DNA of 64,000 nucleotides, from NCBI RefSeq assembly GCF_039697315.1, contig NZ_CP155619.1, positions 62,001 to 126,000 of the forward strand, read 5' to 3'. This stretch comes from Pseudomonas abietaniphila. Its GTDB lineage: Bacteria; Pseudomonadota; Gammaproteobacteria; Pseudomonadales; Pseudomonadaceae. The notes under the pieces are model-generated. The model saw nothing but the letters and a program-made list of their open reading frames with translations, did not search any database and was not told where the DNA came from. The position numbers and the translations under genes were made by a program. Below are positions 19,691-28,902 of this stretch, one piece after another. The stretch's first letter is position 1. Each line of letters opens with the position of its first letter.

Positions 19691-21298
19691 ATGGCAATCC
19701 TGCACACCCGCATCAATCCGCGCTCGGCTGAGTTTTCCGCTAACCGCACCAGCCTGCAAAAACAGGTCGACGATTTGCGCCAGTTGCTGGCGCAGGTCCG
19801 GGAAGGCGGTGGCGCCAAAGCGCAAGAGCGCCACACCTCACGGGGCAAGCTGTTACCCCGCGACCGCATCGACCGATTGCTGGACACCGGCTCAGCGTTT
19901 CTTGAAATCAGCCAGCTGGCCGCGCACGACGTTTACGGTGAGGACGTGCCTTGCGCAGGCGTGATCGCTGGCATTGGCCGGGTCGAGGGCGTCGAGTGCA
20001 TGATCATCGCCAACGACGCGACGGTCAAAGGCGGCTCGTATTACCCGCTGACGGTCAAGAAACACCTGCGCGCCCAAGCCATCGCGCAGCAGAACCGCTT
20101 GCCCTGCATTTATCTGGTCGATTCCGGTGGCGCCAACTTGCCGCGTCAGGACGAAGTGTTTCCGGACCGGGAGCATTTCGGCCGCATCTTTTTCAATCAG
20201 GCCAACATGAGTGCCCAGGGCATCCCGCAGATCGCGGTGGTCATGGGCTCTTGTACGGCGGGCGGCGCCTACGTGCCCGCGATGGCCGACGAGGCCATCA
20301 TGGTCCGTCAACAGGCGACCATTTTTCTGGCAGGTCCGCCGCTGGTGAAAGCGGCCACCGGCGAGGTGGTCAGCGCCGAAGACCTGGGCGGTGCCGACGT
20401 GCACTGCAAGGTCTCCGGCGTCGCCGATCACTATGCCGACAGCGATGAACACGCCCTTGAGCTGGCACGTCGCAGCGTCGCTCACCTCAATTGGCGCAAA
20501 CAGGGCGAACTGCAACGGCAAACGCCACTGGCGCCCCTTTACGCCAGTGACGAACTGTACGGCGTGATTTCAGCCGATCCCAAGCAGCCATTCGACGTGC
20601 GCGAAGTGATCGCCAGACTGGTCGACGGCTCGGTGTTCAATGAGTTCAAGGCGCTGTTCGGCACGACACTGGTCTGTGGTTTTGCACACCTGAACGGCTA
20701 CCCGATCGCGATTCTCGCCAACAACGGCATTCTGTTCGCCGAAGCGGCGCAGAAAGGCGCGCACTTCATTGAACTGGCCTGCCAGCGCGGCATTCCCCTG
20801 CTTTTCCTGCAGAACATCACCGGGTTCATGGTCGGCCAGAAGTACGAAGCGGGCGGCATCGCCAAGCACGGGGCCAAGCTGGTCACGGCCGTGGCGTGCG
20901 CCAAAGTACCCAAGTTCACCGTCATCATTGGCGGCAGCTTCGGCGCCGGTAACTACGGCATGTGCGGTCGCGCCTATGACCCCCGCTTCCTGTGGATGTG
21001 GCCCAACGCGCGCATCGGCGTCATGGGTGGCGAACAGGCGGCGGGCGTGCTGGTGCAGGTCAAGCGAGAGCAGGCGGAGCGCAGCGGCCAGACGTTCACC
21101 GCCGAGCAGGAAGCCGAGTTGAAACAACCGATCCTTGACCAGTACGAACATCAGGGTCACCCCTACTACTCCAGCGCCCGGTTGTGGGACGACGGCGTGA
21201 TCGATCCGGCGCAAACCCGCGACATTCTTGCCCTGGCGATCAGTGCCGCGCTCAACGCCCCCATCGAGGCGACACGCTTCGGCGTGTTCCGCATGTGA
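19691..21298 (+). CDS. liuB: Methylcrotonyl-CoA carboxylase, carboxyltransferase (beta) subunit
   Basis: 535-aa subunit that transfers CO2 from biotin to 3-methylcrotonyl-CoA, with LiuD. The tandem crotonase-like carboxyltransferase domains show [19 protein letters not shown] in the N half and [19 protein letters not shown] with [10 protein letters not shown] in the C half; both oxyanion-hole glycine pairs are present. The ATG at 19691 has GGAGG 7 nt upstream, 16 bp after liuA. Length is normal. Confidence 0.96.
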   Translation: MAILHTRINPRSAEFSANRTSLQKQVDDLRQLLAQVREGGGAKAQERHTSRGKLLPRDRIDRLLDTGSAFLEISQLAAHDVYGEDVPCAGVIAGIGRVEGVECMIIANDATVKGGSYYPLTVKKHLRAQAIAQQNRLPCIYLVDSGGANLPRQDEVFPDREHFGRIFFNQANMSAQGIPQIAVVMGSCTAGGAYVPAMADEAIMVRQQATIFLAGPPLVKAATGEVVSAEDLGGADVHCKVSGVADHYADSDEHALELARRSVAHLNWRKQGELQRQTPLAPLYASDELYGVISADPKQPFDVREVIARLVDGSVFNEFKALFGTTLVCGFAHLNGYPIAILANNGILFAEAAQKGAHFIELACQRGIPLLFLQNITGFMVGQKYEAGGIAKHGAKLVTAVACAKVPKFTVIIGGSFGAGNYGMCGRAYDPRFLWMWPNARIGVMGGEQAAGVLVQVKREQAERSGQTFTAEQEAELKQPILDQYEHQGHPYYSSARLWDDGVIDPAQTRDILALAISAALNAPIEATRFGVFRM

Positions 21299-21316
21299 CC
21301 GAGGATGACGCCTTCC

Positions 21317-22141
21317 ATGAACGTCAATGATTTCGACACGCTTGAACTGGATTTCGACCCGCGCGGTTTCGCCACGCTGTGGCTCAATCGGCCGGAAAAG
21401 AACAATGCCTTCAACGCCCAGATGATTCGCGAGCTGATCATCGCGCTCGACCGTGTTCAGGGCGATGCCCGCTTGCGTTTTCTGGTGCTGCGGGCGCGGG
21501 GCAAGCACTTCAGCGCCGGGGCCGACCTGGCCTGGATGCAGGAATCCGCGAACCTGGACTACAACACCAACCTGGGGGACGCCCGCGAACTTGGCGAGCT
21601 GATGTACAACCTCGCCAAGCTGAAATTGCCTTCACTGGCCGTGGTGCAAGGCGCCGCCTACGGCGGTGCCCTGGGCCTGATCAGTTGCTGTGACATGGCA
21701 ATCGGTGCCGACGACGCGCAATTCTGCCTGTCGGAAGTGAAAATCGGCCTGGCGCCTGCGGTGATCAGCCCGTTCGTGATTCAAGCCATCGGTGAACGCC
21801 ACGCCCGCCGCTACGCACTCACCGCCGAACGTTTCAACGGCACACGCGCGCGCGAGATCGGGTTGCTCGCCGAGTCTTACCCCGCGTCAGAACTGGAACA
21901 GCAGGTTCAGCACTGGATCGACAACCTGCTGCTCAACAGCCCGCAGGCCATGCGCGTGAGCAAGGATCTGCTGCGCGAAGTCGGCCATGGCGAACTGTCG
22001 ACCGCATTGCGCCGGTACTGTGAAAACGCTATCGCCAGAATCCGGGTCAGCCCGGAAGGCCAGGAAGGTTTGCGAGCCTTCCTGCAAAAACGCGATCCCG
22101 CCTGGCGCGATGACAACAATAAGAACGGAGAGTCACGCTGA
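21317..22141 (+). CDS. liuC: 3-Methylglutaconyl-CoA hydratase
   Basis: 274-aa crotonase-fold enzyme hydrating 3-methylglutaconyl-CoA to HMG-CoA. The oxyanion segment HFSAGADLAWM is clear. One of the two crotonase acids is present (E140 in CLSEVKIGLAPA). At the place of the other, where enoyl-CoA hydratases have GGGCEL, it reads GGALGL with Gly, unlike the enoyl-CoA hydratase at 44467. The ATG at 21317 is better spaced from GAGG than the ATG at 21305. Its stop overlaps the liuD start by one base. Confidence 0.92.
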   Translation: MNVNDFDTLELDFDPRGFATLWLNRPEKNNAFNAQMIRELIIALDRVQGDARLRFLVLRARGKHFSAGADLAWMQESANLDYNTNLGDARELGELMYNLAKLKLPSLAVVQGAAYGGALGLISCCDMAIGADDAQFCLSEVKIGLAPAVISPFVIQAIGERHARRYALTAERFNGTRAREIGLLAESYPASELEQQVQHWIDNLLLNSPQAMRVSKDLLREVGHGELSTALRRYCENAIARIRVSPEGQEGLRAFLQKRDPAWRDDNNKNGESR

Positions 22142-24123
22142 TGGACGCGATTAAAACCATCGCTTTAACCTCGGTGCTTGTCGCCAACCGGGGCGAAATC
22201 GCCTGCCGGATCATGCGCACCGCCCACGCGTTGGGCTTGACCACGGTGGCGGTTCACAGCGCGATCGATTGCGATGCCCGGCATGTGCGTGAAGCCGACG
22301 TCGCCGTGAATCTGGGCGGCAGCAAAGCCGCAGACAGTTACCTGCAGATCGACGCGTTGATTGCCGCCGCCCAAAGCAGCGGCGCTCAGGCGATTCATCC
22401 CGGTTATGGATTTCTCTCGGAAAACGCCGGATTTGCTCGCGCTGTCGAGCAAGCCGGCCTGGTGTTTCTGGGACCGCCTGCCTCTGCCATCGATGCCATG
22501 GGCAGTAAATCGGCGGCTAAATCGCTGATGGAAGCCGCGGGCGTTCCCCTCGTCCCCGGTTACCACGGCGAAGCGCAGGACGCTGCAACCTTCCGCGAAG
22601 CAGCCGCGCGCATCGGTTATCCGGTGCTCCTCAAAGCCACCGCAGGGGGCGGCGGTAAGGGCATGAAGGTTGTGGAGCGCGACGAAGACCTGGCCGAAGC
22701 GTTGGCGTCCGCGCAACGAGAAGCACAATCGTCGTTTGGCGACTCGCGCATGCTGGTGGAGAAATACGTGCTCCAGCCTCGCCATGTCGAAATCCAGGTG
22801 TTTGCCGATCAGCACGGTCATTGCCTGTACCTCAACGAACGGGACTGCTCGATCCAGCGTCGCCATCAAAAGGTGGTCGAAGAAGCGCCAGCACCCGGTC
22901 TTGGCCCGGCACTCCGTCGCGCGATGGGGGAAGCCGCCGTGCGGGCCGCGCAAGCCATCGGTTATGTCGGGGCCGGCACAGTGGAATTCCTGCTCGACGC
23001 CCGTGGCGAGTTCTTCTTCATGGAAATGAATACCCGCTTGCAGGTCGAGCACCCGGTGACCGAAGCCATCACGGGGCTGGACCTGGTCGCGTGGCAGATC
23101 CGCGTTGCCCAAGGCGAGCCGCTGCCCATGACGCAGGATCAGGTGCCGTTGAACGGGCATGCAATTGAGGTGCGGCTGTACGCCGAAGACCCGGCCAACG
23201 ACTTTCTTCCGGCCACCGGCACGCTGACGTTGTATCGGGAATCGACGCCAGGTCCGGGACGCCGTGTCGACAGCGGCGTCAGCGAAGGCGATGACGTCTC
23301 GCCCTTCTACGATCCGATGCTGGGCAAATTGATTGCCTGGGGAGAGGACCGGGAACAGGCGCGCTTGCGGCTGTTGTCGATGCTTGACGAGTTTGCCGTC
23401 GGCGGGGTGCGGACCAATCTGGCGTTTCTGCGCCGGATCATTGCGCATCCGGCCTTTGCCGACGCTGAACTGGACACTGGCTTCATTCCTCGCTATCAGG
23501 CCAACCTGCTGCCACCGTCAGAGGCATTGTCGGACGCGTTCTGGCAAACCGCCGCGATTGCATGGCACCTCAGCACGCCGGCCAGGGTGCGCCATGACGA
23601 TCCGCATTCGCCTTGGTCGGGGGCAAACGGCCTGCGTCTGGGGCTGCCCAGCGCGGTGGTCCTGCACCTGAGTTGCGCCGCAGAACACCGCGTGATTCGC
23701 CTGAAGGGCGATGACACGTCCACTGTTCAGTGGCTCGGCGAGCAGCTCGTCAGCGAGCACCATGGCGTGCGGCGCCAAACACGTGCGATGCGTCGCGCAG
23801 ACACGCTGTACCTCAGTTGGCAAGGCGAGTTGCACGCGATCAGACGCTACGATCCAATCGCAGCCGTGGAGGCCAGCCACACCCATCAAGGCGGGCTGAC
23901 CGCCCCCATGAATGGCAGCATCGTTCGGGTCTTGGTTGAGCTGGGTCAGGCGGTCGAGGCCGGGACACCTCTGGTCGTGCTGGAAGCCATGAAGATGGAA
24001 CACAGCATCCGCGCGAGCGCGGCCGGAACGGTGTCGGCGTTGTACTGCACCGAGGGTGAAATGGTCAGCGAAGGGACGGTGCTGGTTGAGTTGAACGAGT
24101 TGAGCGCTGCCAAGGCGTCTTGA
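22141..24123 (+). CDS. liuD: Methylcrotonyl-CoA carboxylase, biotin carboxylase/carrier (alpha) subunit
   Basis: 660-aa subunit. The biotin carboxylase domain starts at about residue 10 (VLVANRGEIACRI) and has the ATP-grasp glycine loop KATAGGGGKGMKVV and the EMNTRLQVEHPVTE motif. A BT-type linker region follows, then a biotinyl domain at the C-terminus with the biotinylated K618 in LEAMKMEH. It forms the carboxylase with LiuB. Translation is probably coupled to liuC. Confidence 0.96.
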   Translation: MDAIKTIALTSVLVANRGEIACRIMRTAHALGLTTVAVHSAIDCDARHVREADVAVNLGGSKAADSYLQIDALIAAAQSSGAQAIHPGYGFLSENAGFARAVEQAGLVFLGPPASAIDAMGSKSAAKSLMEAAGVPLVPGYHGEAQDAATFREAAARIGYPVLLKATAGGGGKGMKVVERDEDLAEALASAQREAQSSFGDSRMLVEKYVLQPRHVEIQVFADQHGHCLYLNERDCSIQRRHQKVVEEAPAPGLGPALRRAMGEAAVRAAQAIGYVGAGTVEFLLDARGEFFFMEMNTRLQVEHPVTEAITGLDLVAWQIRVAQGEPLPMTQDQVPLNGHAIEVRLYAEDPANDFLPATGTLTLYRESTPGPGRRVDSGVSEGDDVSPFYDPMLGKLIAWGEDREQARLRLLSMLDEFAVGGVRTNLAFLRRIIAHPAFADAELDTGFIPRYQANLLPPSEALSDAFWQTAAIAWHLSTPARVRHDDPHSPWSGANGLRLGLPSAVVLHLSCAAEHRVIRLKGDDTSTVQWLGEQLVSEHHGVRRQTRAMRRADTLYLSWQGELHAIRRYDPIAAVEASHTHQGGLTAPMNGSIVRVLVELGQAVEAGTPLVVLEAMKMEHSIRASAAGTVSALYCTEGEMVSEGTVLVELNELSAAKAS

Positions 24124-24152
24124 CGTCCGTTGGGGATGGCCCCCGAATGCAA

Positions 24153-24192
24153 AATGCCAGTGGGAGCACATGCTTTGGCTCCCACCGGCATT
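24153..24192. terminator. Bidirectional terminator-like hairpin between liuD and the ior gene
   Basis: A 15-nt inverted repeat (AATGCCAGTGGGAGC with GCTCCCACCGGCATT, one mismatch) around a 10-nt loop. It lies between the convergent ends of liuD and the indolepyruvate oxidoreductase gene and contains the TGGGAGC core common in Pseudomonas extragenic repeats. Confidence 0.65.
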
Positions 24193-24245
24193 AGTGTTTC
24201 ATCACGACAGCAGCGCGGGCACCTGACCCGCGCCACCCTGCTTCC

Positions 24246-27200
24246 TTAAGCCGCGACTTCAAACAGCTTCGGCAACTCCACTTCCCCGCTGATCAGACTC
24301 TGACGCATCCGCGCCGCCTGCAACGCCGCTGCTTTCATCGCGGCCTCCTTGACGTGACCATATCCGCGAATACGCTCAGGCAGACGCGCCAGGCTCAACG
24401 CGGTGTGGCGATTCCCGGCATTCAAATGCGCCAGGATCAGTTCAACGTCGCTCACATAATGGTCGATCAATTCGCGCTCTTGACGACGCTCCAGGCTGCG
24501 CCCGAACGGATCAAACGCGGTGCCGCGCAGGAATTTGAACGTCGCCAGCACCTCGAATGCTTTCAGCATCCAGGGCCCGAAGCTGCGCTTGCGCGGCGCG
24601 CCGCTGTTGGGATCACGTTTGGCGAGCCACGACGGCGCCAGATGAAACTCCAGTCGGTAGTCGCCTTCGAATTGCGCCTGCAATTGCCGCGTGAACTCGC
24701 CATTGCTGTAAAGCCGCGCGACTTCGTACTCGTCTTTATAGGCCAACAGTTTGAAGTAATTGAACGCCACGGCTTCGGTCAGAACAGATGGCTCACCCGG
24801 GAACAACCGCGCTTCGGTGTCACGAACCTTATTGACCAACGCCAGATAGCGCTCACTGTAGGCCCGGTTCTGATAGTCGCCCAAGGTTTTGGCGTTATTG
24901 GCCAGACGCTCGTCCAGACTCAAGGCTTCTGGCGCCTGAGCCGGCACAGCGTCCGGGTTGGCGGCCGACTGCACCGCGGGCAGATCGAATGCGGCACGAC
25001 GGCCCCACAGGAATGCCTGCTGGTTCAAATTGACCGCCACGCCGTTCAGCTCGATGGCTTTTTCAATGGCTGCTGAGGTCAACGGAATCAAACCAAGCTG
25101 AAAGGCGTACCCCAGCATGAACAGGTTGCTGGCGATGCTGTCGCCCATCAGTTTGGTGGCCAGATCCGTCGCCTGAACGAAATGGGTTTTCTCTGCGCCC
25201 ACGGCCTCGATGATGGTCTGCATCATCGCCTCGGCCGGAAATTCGGCGTCCGGGTTGCGGGTGAATTCAGCCGTTGGCGTCTGCTGGCTGTTGACCACCG
25301 CGTAGGACTTGGCGCTGTTGAGCTTGGCAATCGCATCAGGTCCCGACGACACCAGCAAATCGCAACCCAGCAGCAGATTGGCTTCACCGGCGGCGATACG
25401 CACGGCGAACAGGTCTTCCTGCCGCGCGGCGATACGGATATGGCTCACCACAGGCCCGAACTTCTGCGCCAGGCCAGCCTGGTCCAGCACGCTGCAGCCC
25501 TTGCCTTCCAGGTTGGCCGCGTAGCCGAGCATCGCGCCCACGGTGGTGACGCCCGTGCCGCCGACACCCGGCAGCAGGATGTTGAAGGGCTGATCGAGGC
25601 TCGGCAGCGTCGGCTCAGGGAGCTCGGCAAACGCCTGCGCCTGCTTGGGCAGCTGCGGTTTGCGCAACTTGCCTCCGTGGACCGTCACGAAGCTTGGGCA
25701 AAAGCCTTCTACACAGCTGAAATCCTTGTTACAGGCGCTCTGATCGATCTCGCGCTTGCGCCCTTCAGCGGTTTCCTTCGGCAGAATCGACAGACAGCCT
25801 GATTTCGCGCCGCAATCGCCACAGCCTTCGCAGACGGCAGGGTTGATGATGGCGCGCTTGTCCAGGTCCAGCATCGTGCCGCGCTTACGGCGGCGGCGTT
25901 TCTCGGTCGCGCAGGTCTGGTCGTAAATAATCACCGAGACCCCTTTGAACTCGCGCAACTCTCGCTGCACGCTGTCCAGGTCACGGCGATGGTGGAAGGT
26001 GGTGATTGGTGCGAACTGCTCACGGCTCGGGTATTTGTCCGGATCATCCGACACCAGCGCAATCCGCTGCACGCCTTCGTTGAACACTTGACGGCTGAGC
26101 TGATCGACGCGCAAAACGCCATCGATTGGTTGACCGCCGGTCATGGCCACGGCGTCGTTGTAGAGAATCTTGTAGGTGATGTTGACCTTGGAAGCCACCG
26201 CAGCGCGCAGTGCCAGGTGCCCCGAATGAAAATAGGTGCCATCGCCCAGGTTCTGGAACACGTGCGGGGTTTCAGTGAAAGGGGCCTGACCGATCCACGT
26301 TACGCCCTCACCGCCCATCTGGGTAAAGGTGTCGGTTTCACGGTCCATCCAGATGGTCATGTAATGGCAGCCAATGCCTGCCAGCGCGCGGCTGCCTTCA
26401 GGCACCTTGGTGGAGGTGTTGTGCGGGCAACCTGAGCAGAAATGTGGCGTGCGCTGGGTCTTGAACAGCGGCGCGGCCAACGCCTTTTCCTTGTCTTGCA
26501 GAAATTGCAGACGCGCTTCGATTTTCGGGCTGCTGTAGATCGGCGCGAGCCGTTTGGCAATGACGCGGGCGATCATCGCGGGCGTCAATTCAGCCAGGTT
26601 TGGCAGCAACGAGCGGCCTTCTTCGTCGAACTCGCCCACCACACGCGGCCGCTGATCCACCGGCCAGTTGTATAACTGCCCGGTCAATTGGTCTTCGATC
26701 ACGCTGCGTTTTTCTTCGACGACCAGGATCTCGTCGAGCCCTTCGGCGAAATCGTGTACCGAAACCGGCTCCAGCGGCCAGCTCATGCCGACCTTGAGCA
26801 CCCGAATGCCCACCGACGCACACAGTGCCTCGTCGATGCCCAGCTCTTCCAGGGCCTGACGAACGTCCAGGTAGGATTTGCCCGTGGTGATGATGCCCAG
26901 ACGCGGCTGCGGCGAGTCAATGACCACTTTGTTGAGCTGGTTGGCGCGGGCGAAGGCGCGGGCTGCATAGATCTTGTAGGTGTTCAGGCGTGCTTCCTGC
27001 GCCAGCGGCGGATCTGGCCAGCGAATGTGCAAACCGTCTTTGGGCAACTGGAAATCATCGGGGATGCGGGTCTGAATGCGCAGAGGATCGACTTCCACCA
27101 CAGCGGAAGAATCGACGTTTTCGGCAATGGTTTTCATCGCTACCCAGCACCCGCTGTAGCGCGAAAGCTCCCAGCCGATGATGCCGTAATCGAGGATTTC

Positions 27201-27731
27201 CTGAACGTTGCTGGGGTTGAGCACCGGAATCATCGAGGCGATAAACGCATGCTCGCTCTGATGCGCGATGGTCGACGATTTGCAACCGTGGTCGTCACCC
27301 GCGAGGATCAACACCCCGCCCTTTTCGGCGACCCCGGCCGAGTTACCGTGCTTGAACACGTCACCACACCGGTCGACACCTGGCCCCTTGCCGTACCAGA
27401 GCGCGAACACGCCGTCGTACTTGCCATGGGGAAACAGATTGACCTGCTGACTGCCCCAGACCGCTGTGGCGGCCAGTTCTTCGTTGACGCCGGGCTGGAA
27501 GTGAATGGCGTTCTGCTGGAGATAGTCTTTCGCGTCCCACAGACTTTTATCCAGATTCCCCAGTGGCGAACCGCGGTATCCGGAAATGAACCCTGCGGTG
27601 TTCAGGCCACGGGCTTCATCCCGTTGCTTTTGCAGCATGGGCAGACGGGTTAACGCCTGGGTTCCGGTCAAGTACAGATTGCCGGTTGCGAGTCGGTACT
27701 TATCATCCAGACGAATATCAGCCAAAGACAT
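24246..27731 (-). CDS. Indolepyruvate ferredoxin oxidoreductase (fused alpha/beta/gamma)
   Basis: 1161-aa enzyme that oxidatively decarboxylates aryl pyruvates (from Phe, Tyr, Trp) or related 2-oxo acids to acyl-CoA, reducing ferredoxin. The N-terminal third is a pyrimidine-binding TPP domain (GFISGYRGSPLGNLDKSL). The middle is a TPP-binding domain with CSGCPHNTSTKVPEGS. A ferredoxin-like cluster is present (CEGCGDCGAKSGCLSILP and CNKDFSCVEGFCPSF). The C-terminal gamma-like domain begins NILLPGVGGTGVTTVGAML. In archaea these are separate iorA and iorB subunits; the single-chain form is usual in proteobacteria. Divergent from the lrp gene. Confidence 0.92.
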   Translation of the reverse strand: MSLADIRLDDKYRLATGNLYLTGTQALTRLPMLQKQRDEARGLNTAGFISGYRGSPLGNLDKSLWDAKDYLQQNAIHFQPGVNEELAATAVWGSQQVNLFPHGKYDGVFALWYGKGPGVDRCGDVFKHGNSAGVAEKGGVLILAGDDHGCKSSTIAHQSEHAFIASMIPVLNPSNVQEILDYGIIGWELSRYSGCWVAMKTIAENVDSSAVVEVDPLRIQTRIPDDFQLPKDGLHIRWPDPPLAQEARLNTYKIYAARAFARANQLNKVVIDSPQPRLGIITTGKSYLDVRQALEELGIDEALCASVGIRVLKVGMSWPLEPVSVHDFAEGLDEILVVEEKRSVIEDQLTGQLYNWPVDQRPRVVGEFDEEGRSLLPNLAELTPAMIARVIAKRLAPIYSSPKIEARLQFLQDKEKALAAPLFKTQRTPHFCSGCPHNTSTKVPEGSRALAGIGCHYMTIWMDRETDTFTQMGGEGVTWIGQAPFTETPHVFQNLGDGTYFHSGHLALRAAVASKVNITYKILYNDAVAMTGGQPIDGVLRVDQLSRQVFNEGVQRIALVSDDPDKYPSREQFAPITTFHHRRDLDSVQRELREFKGVSVIIYDQTCATEKRRRRKRGTMLDLDKRAIINPAVCEGCGDCGAKSGCLSILPKETAEGRKREIDQSACNKDFSCVEGFCPSFVTVHGGKLRKPQLPKQAQAFAELPEPTLPSLDQPFNILLPGVGGTGVTTVGAMLGYAANLEGKGCSVLDQAGLAQKFGPVVSHIRIAARQEDLFAVRIAAGEANLLLGCDLLVSSGPDAIAKLNSAKSYAVVNSQQTPTAEFTRNPDAEFPAEAMMQTIIEAVGAEKTHFVQATDLATKLMGDSIASNLFMLGYAFQLGLIPLTSAAIEKAIELNGVAVNLNQQAFLWGRRAAFDLPAVQSAANPDAVPAQAPEALSLDERLANNAKTLGDYQNRAYSERYLALVNKVRDTEARLFPGEPSVLTEAVAFNYFKLLAYKDEYEVARLYSNGEFTRQLQAQFEGDYRLEFHLAPSWLAKRDPNSGAPRKRSFGPWMLKAFEVLATFKFLRGTAFDPFGRSLERRQERELIDHYVSDVELILAHLNAGNRHTALSLARLPERIRGYGHVKEAAMKAAALQAARMRQSLISGEVELPKLFEVAA

Positions 27732-27743
27732 TCAGGCACTCCT

Positions 27744-27754
27744 TTGTTTTTATT
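27744..27754 (-). promoter_or_regulatory. Putative Hfq/Crc target in ior leader
   Basis: On the minus strand AATAAAAACAA holds two exact AAnAAnAA motifs running straight into the AAAGGAG ribosome site, 12 nt before the ATG. Confidence 0.55.
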
Positions 27755-27934
27755 TAGTGCGTTTTGAATGTGGCGAGCAACGGCATCAGCGGCCTCGTGA
27801 GCCAAGGGCTGGCTGCTCGGTCGCCAGGACGGTTCAACCCGGCGCTCACAGGCCAAATACTGCCTGTGCCGCGCAGGCTTTTTCTTTCTAAATGGGCTGA
27901 AATCTGCTCATATCCTGCATGCCTGTTTCATTTA

Positions 27935-27945
27935 AAGAATAAAAA
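27935..27945 (+). promoter_or_regulatory. Putative Hfq/Crc target in lrp-like leader
   Basis: AAGAATAAAAA holds two exact AAnAAnAA motifs directly before the AAGGG ribosome site and 11 nt before the ATG. Confidence 0.5.
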
Positions 27946-27956
27946 AGGGTCAATTC

Positions 27957-28424
27957 ATGCAGGTCAAGCTCAGCCCCATCGATCGCAAAATTCTTCGCCT
28001 GTTGCAACACAATGCTGACCTCTCCGCCGCCGAGATCGCCGAGCGGGTGGAATTGTCGCAATCGCCGTGTTGGCGCCGGATCAACCGTCTGGAGGAGGAA
28101 GGCGTCATCGAGCGCAAGGTCGCCCTGCTCAACCCGGCCAAACTCGGGTTGACGATGACGGTGTTCGTCGACGTGAAATTATCCGGGCATGGCCGGCGTT
28201 ATCTGACGGAGTTCGAAGAGGCAATCATCGGCTACCCCGAGGTGCTGGAGTGCTACACGATGGCGGGCGACATGGACTTCATGCTCAAGGTGGTGGTGCA
28301 AGACATCGCCAGCTACGAGCGTTTTCTGCGAGACCACCTGTTACAGAGCCCACACGTTCAGGAAGCGCACTCGAACATCGCCATGAGCGTGGTCAAGCGC
28401 ACGACCGAGTTGCCGATTGATTAG
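27957..28424 (+). CDS. Lrp/AsnC-family transcriptional regulator
   Basis: 155-aa regulator. The HTH is at about residues 22-50 (LSAAEIAERVELSQSPCWRR, then INRLEEEGVIER). The RAM effector domain is at about 68-150 (VLECYTMAGDMDFMLKVVV). Divergent from the indolepyruvate oxidoreductase gene across 225 bp, so it probably activates that gene in response to an aromatic or branched amino acid. This role is inferred from position. Confidence 0.88.
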   Translation: MQVKLSPIDRKILRLLQHNADLSAAEIAERVELSQSPCWRRINRLEEEGVIERKVALLNPAKLGLTMTVFVDVKLSGHGRRYLTEFEEAIIGYPEVLECYTMAGDMDFMLKVVVQDIASYERFLRDHLLQSPHVQEAHSNIAMSVVKRTTELPID

Positions 28425-28472
28425 GGAAGTTGCAGCAGCACGGAAAAATTTCGCCAGAATGCGAAATAACAT

Positions 28473-28501
28473 TTGACGTGCAAATGATAATGATTATTAT
28501 T
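28473..28501 (+). promoter_or_regulatory. prrF promoter with Fur box
   Basis: TTGACG (28473-28478), a 16-bp spacer and TATTAT (28495-28500) form a sigma-70 promoter. A Fur box covers 28482-28501 (AATGATAATGATTATTATT, close to the 19-bp consensus) and overlaps the -10. Iron-replete Fur should block transcription. Confidence 0.8.
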
Positions 28502-28507
28502 GAGCGC

Positions 28508-28619
28508 AACCGGTCGCGAGACCGGTCGGTAACCCAGAAGCCTTAGGTCGGCTTCCGGATTATCTCCTCATCAGGCTAATCACGGTTTTTGACCCGGCTT
28601 TTTGCCGGGTCTTTTTTTT
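28508..28619 (+). ncRNA. prrF: PrrF-type iron-responsive small RNA
   Basis: About 112-nt RNA of the PrrF family, the Pseudomonas counterpart of RyhB. It opens with AACCGGTCGCGAG, contains the conserved antisense core (around CGGATTATCTCCTCATCAGG) and ends in a strong Rho-independent terminator: stem GACCCGGC/GCCGGGTC (28591-28611) followed by eight T. Known family targets are mRNAs of iron-rich proteins such as sodB and aconitase. Only one copy is present here; P. aeruginosa has two in tandem. Identity is from the conserved core and the Fur-controlled promoter. Confidence 0.92.
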
Positions 28620-28801
28620 CTTGCCCTTTAAGGGTCTGGTTCGGTCGGGTGTTGCTGCGTCTTCAGGCTAATGAAGAAGGTGTCCCGTGCTTCGGAACTT
28701 GGTGATGGCGCGCATGATACCAAACCAGAATGAGCGTAGAACCCTTTGTGCTGTCAAATCCGACACAATTGGTAAAAAACCATCAATCAGCCGTTTAATA
28801 T

Positions 28802-28816
28802 TGAGAATGAATCTCA
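28802..28816 (+). promoter_or_regulatory. Second Fur-like box, before the sigma/FecR fusion gene
   Basis: TGAGAATGAATCTCA is an inverted repeat of the kind seen in Pseudomonas Fur boxes (TGAGAAT-n-ATTCTCA). A possible -10 (TAATAT) lies at 28796-28801. It is 86 bp before the start of the next gene. Confidence 0.55.
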
Positions 28817-28902
28817 GAAGCACTAACATCGAGCGGCATCACGGATGATGCCCCCACTCCTTCCTTAAAGGACGACACGGATGATCCGCGAGTGAACATG
28901 CC

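Noticed and set aside
18724..19887. 387-codon open frame on the minus strand
   Set aside because: Antisense to liuA and the liuB start; no domain.
22165..23448. 427-codon open frame on the minus strand
   Set aside because: Antisense to liuD and rich in His, Arg and Gln; a shadow frame.
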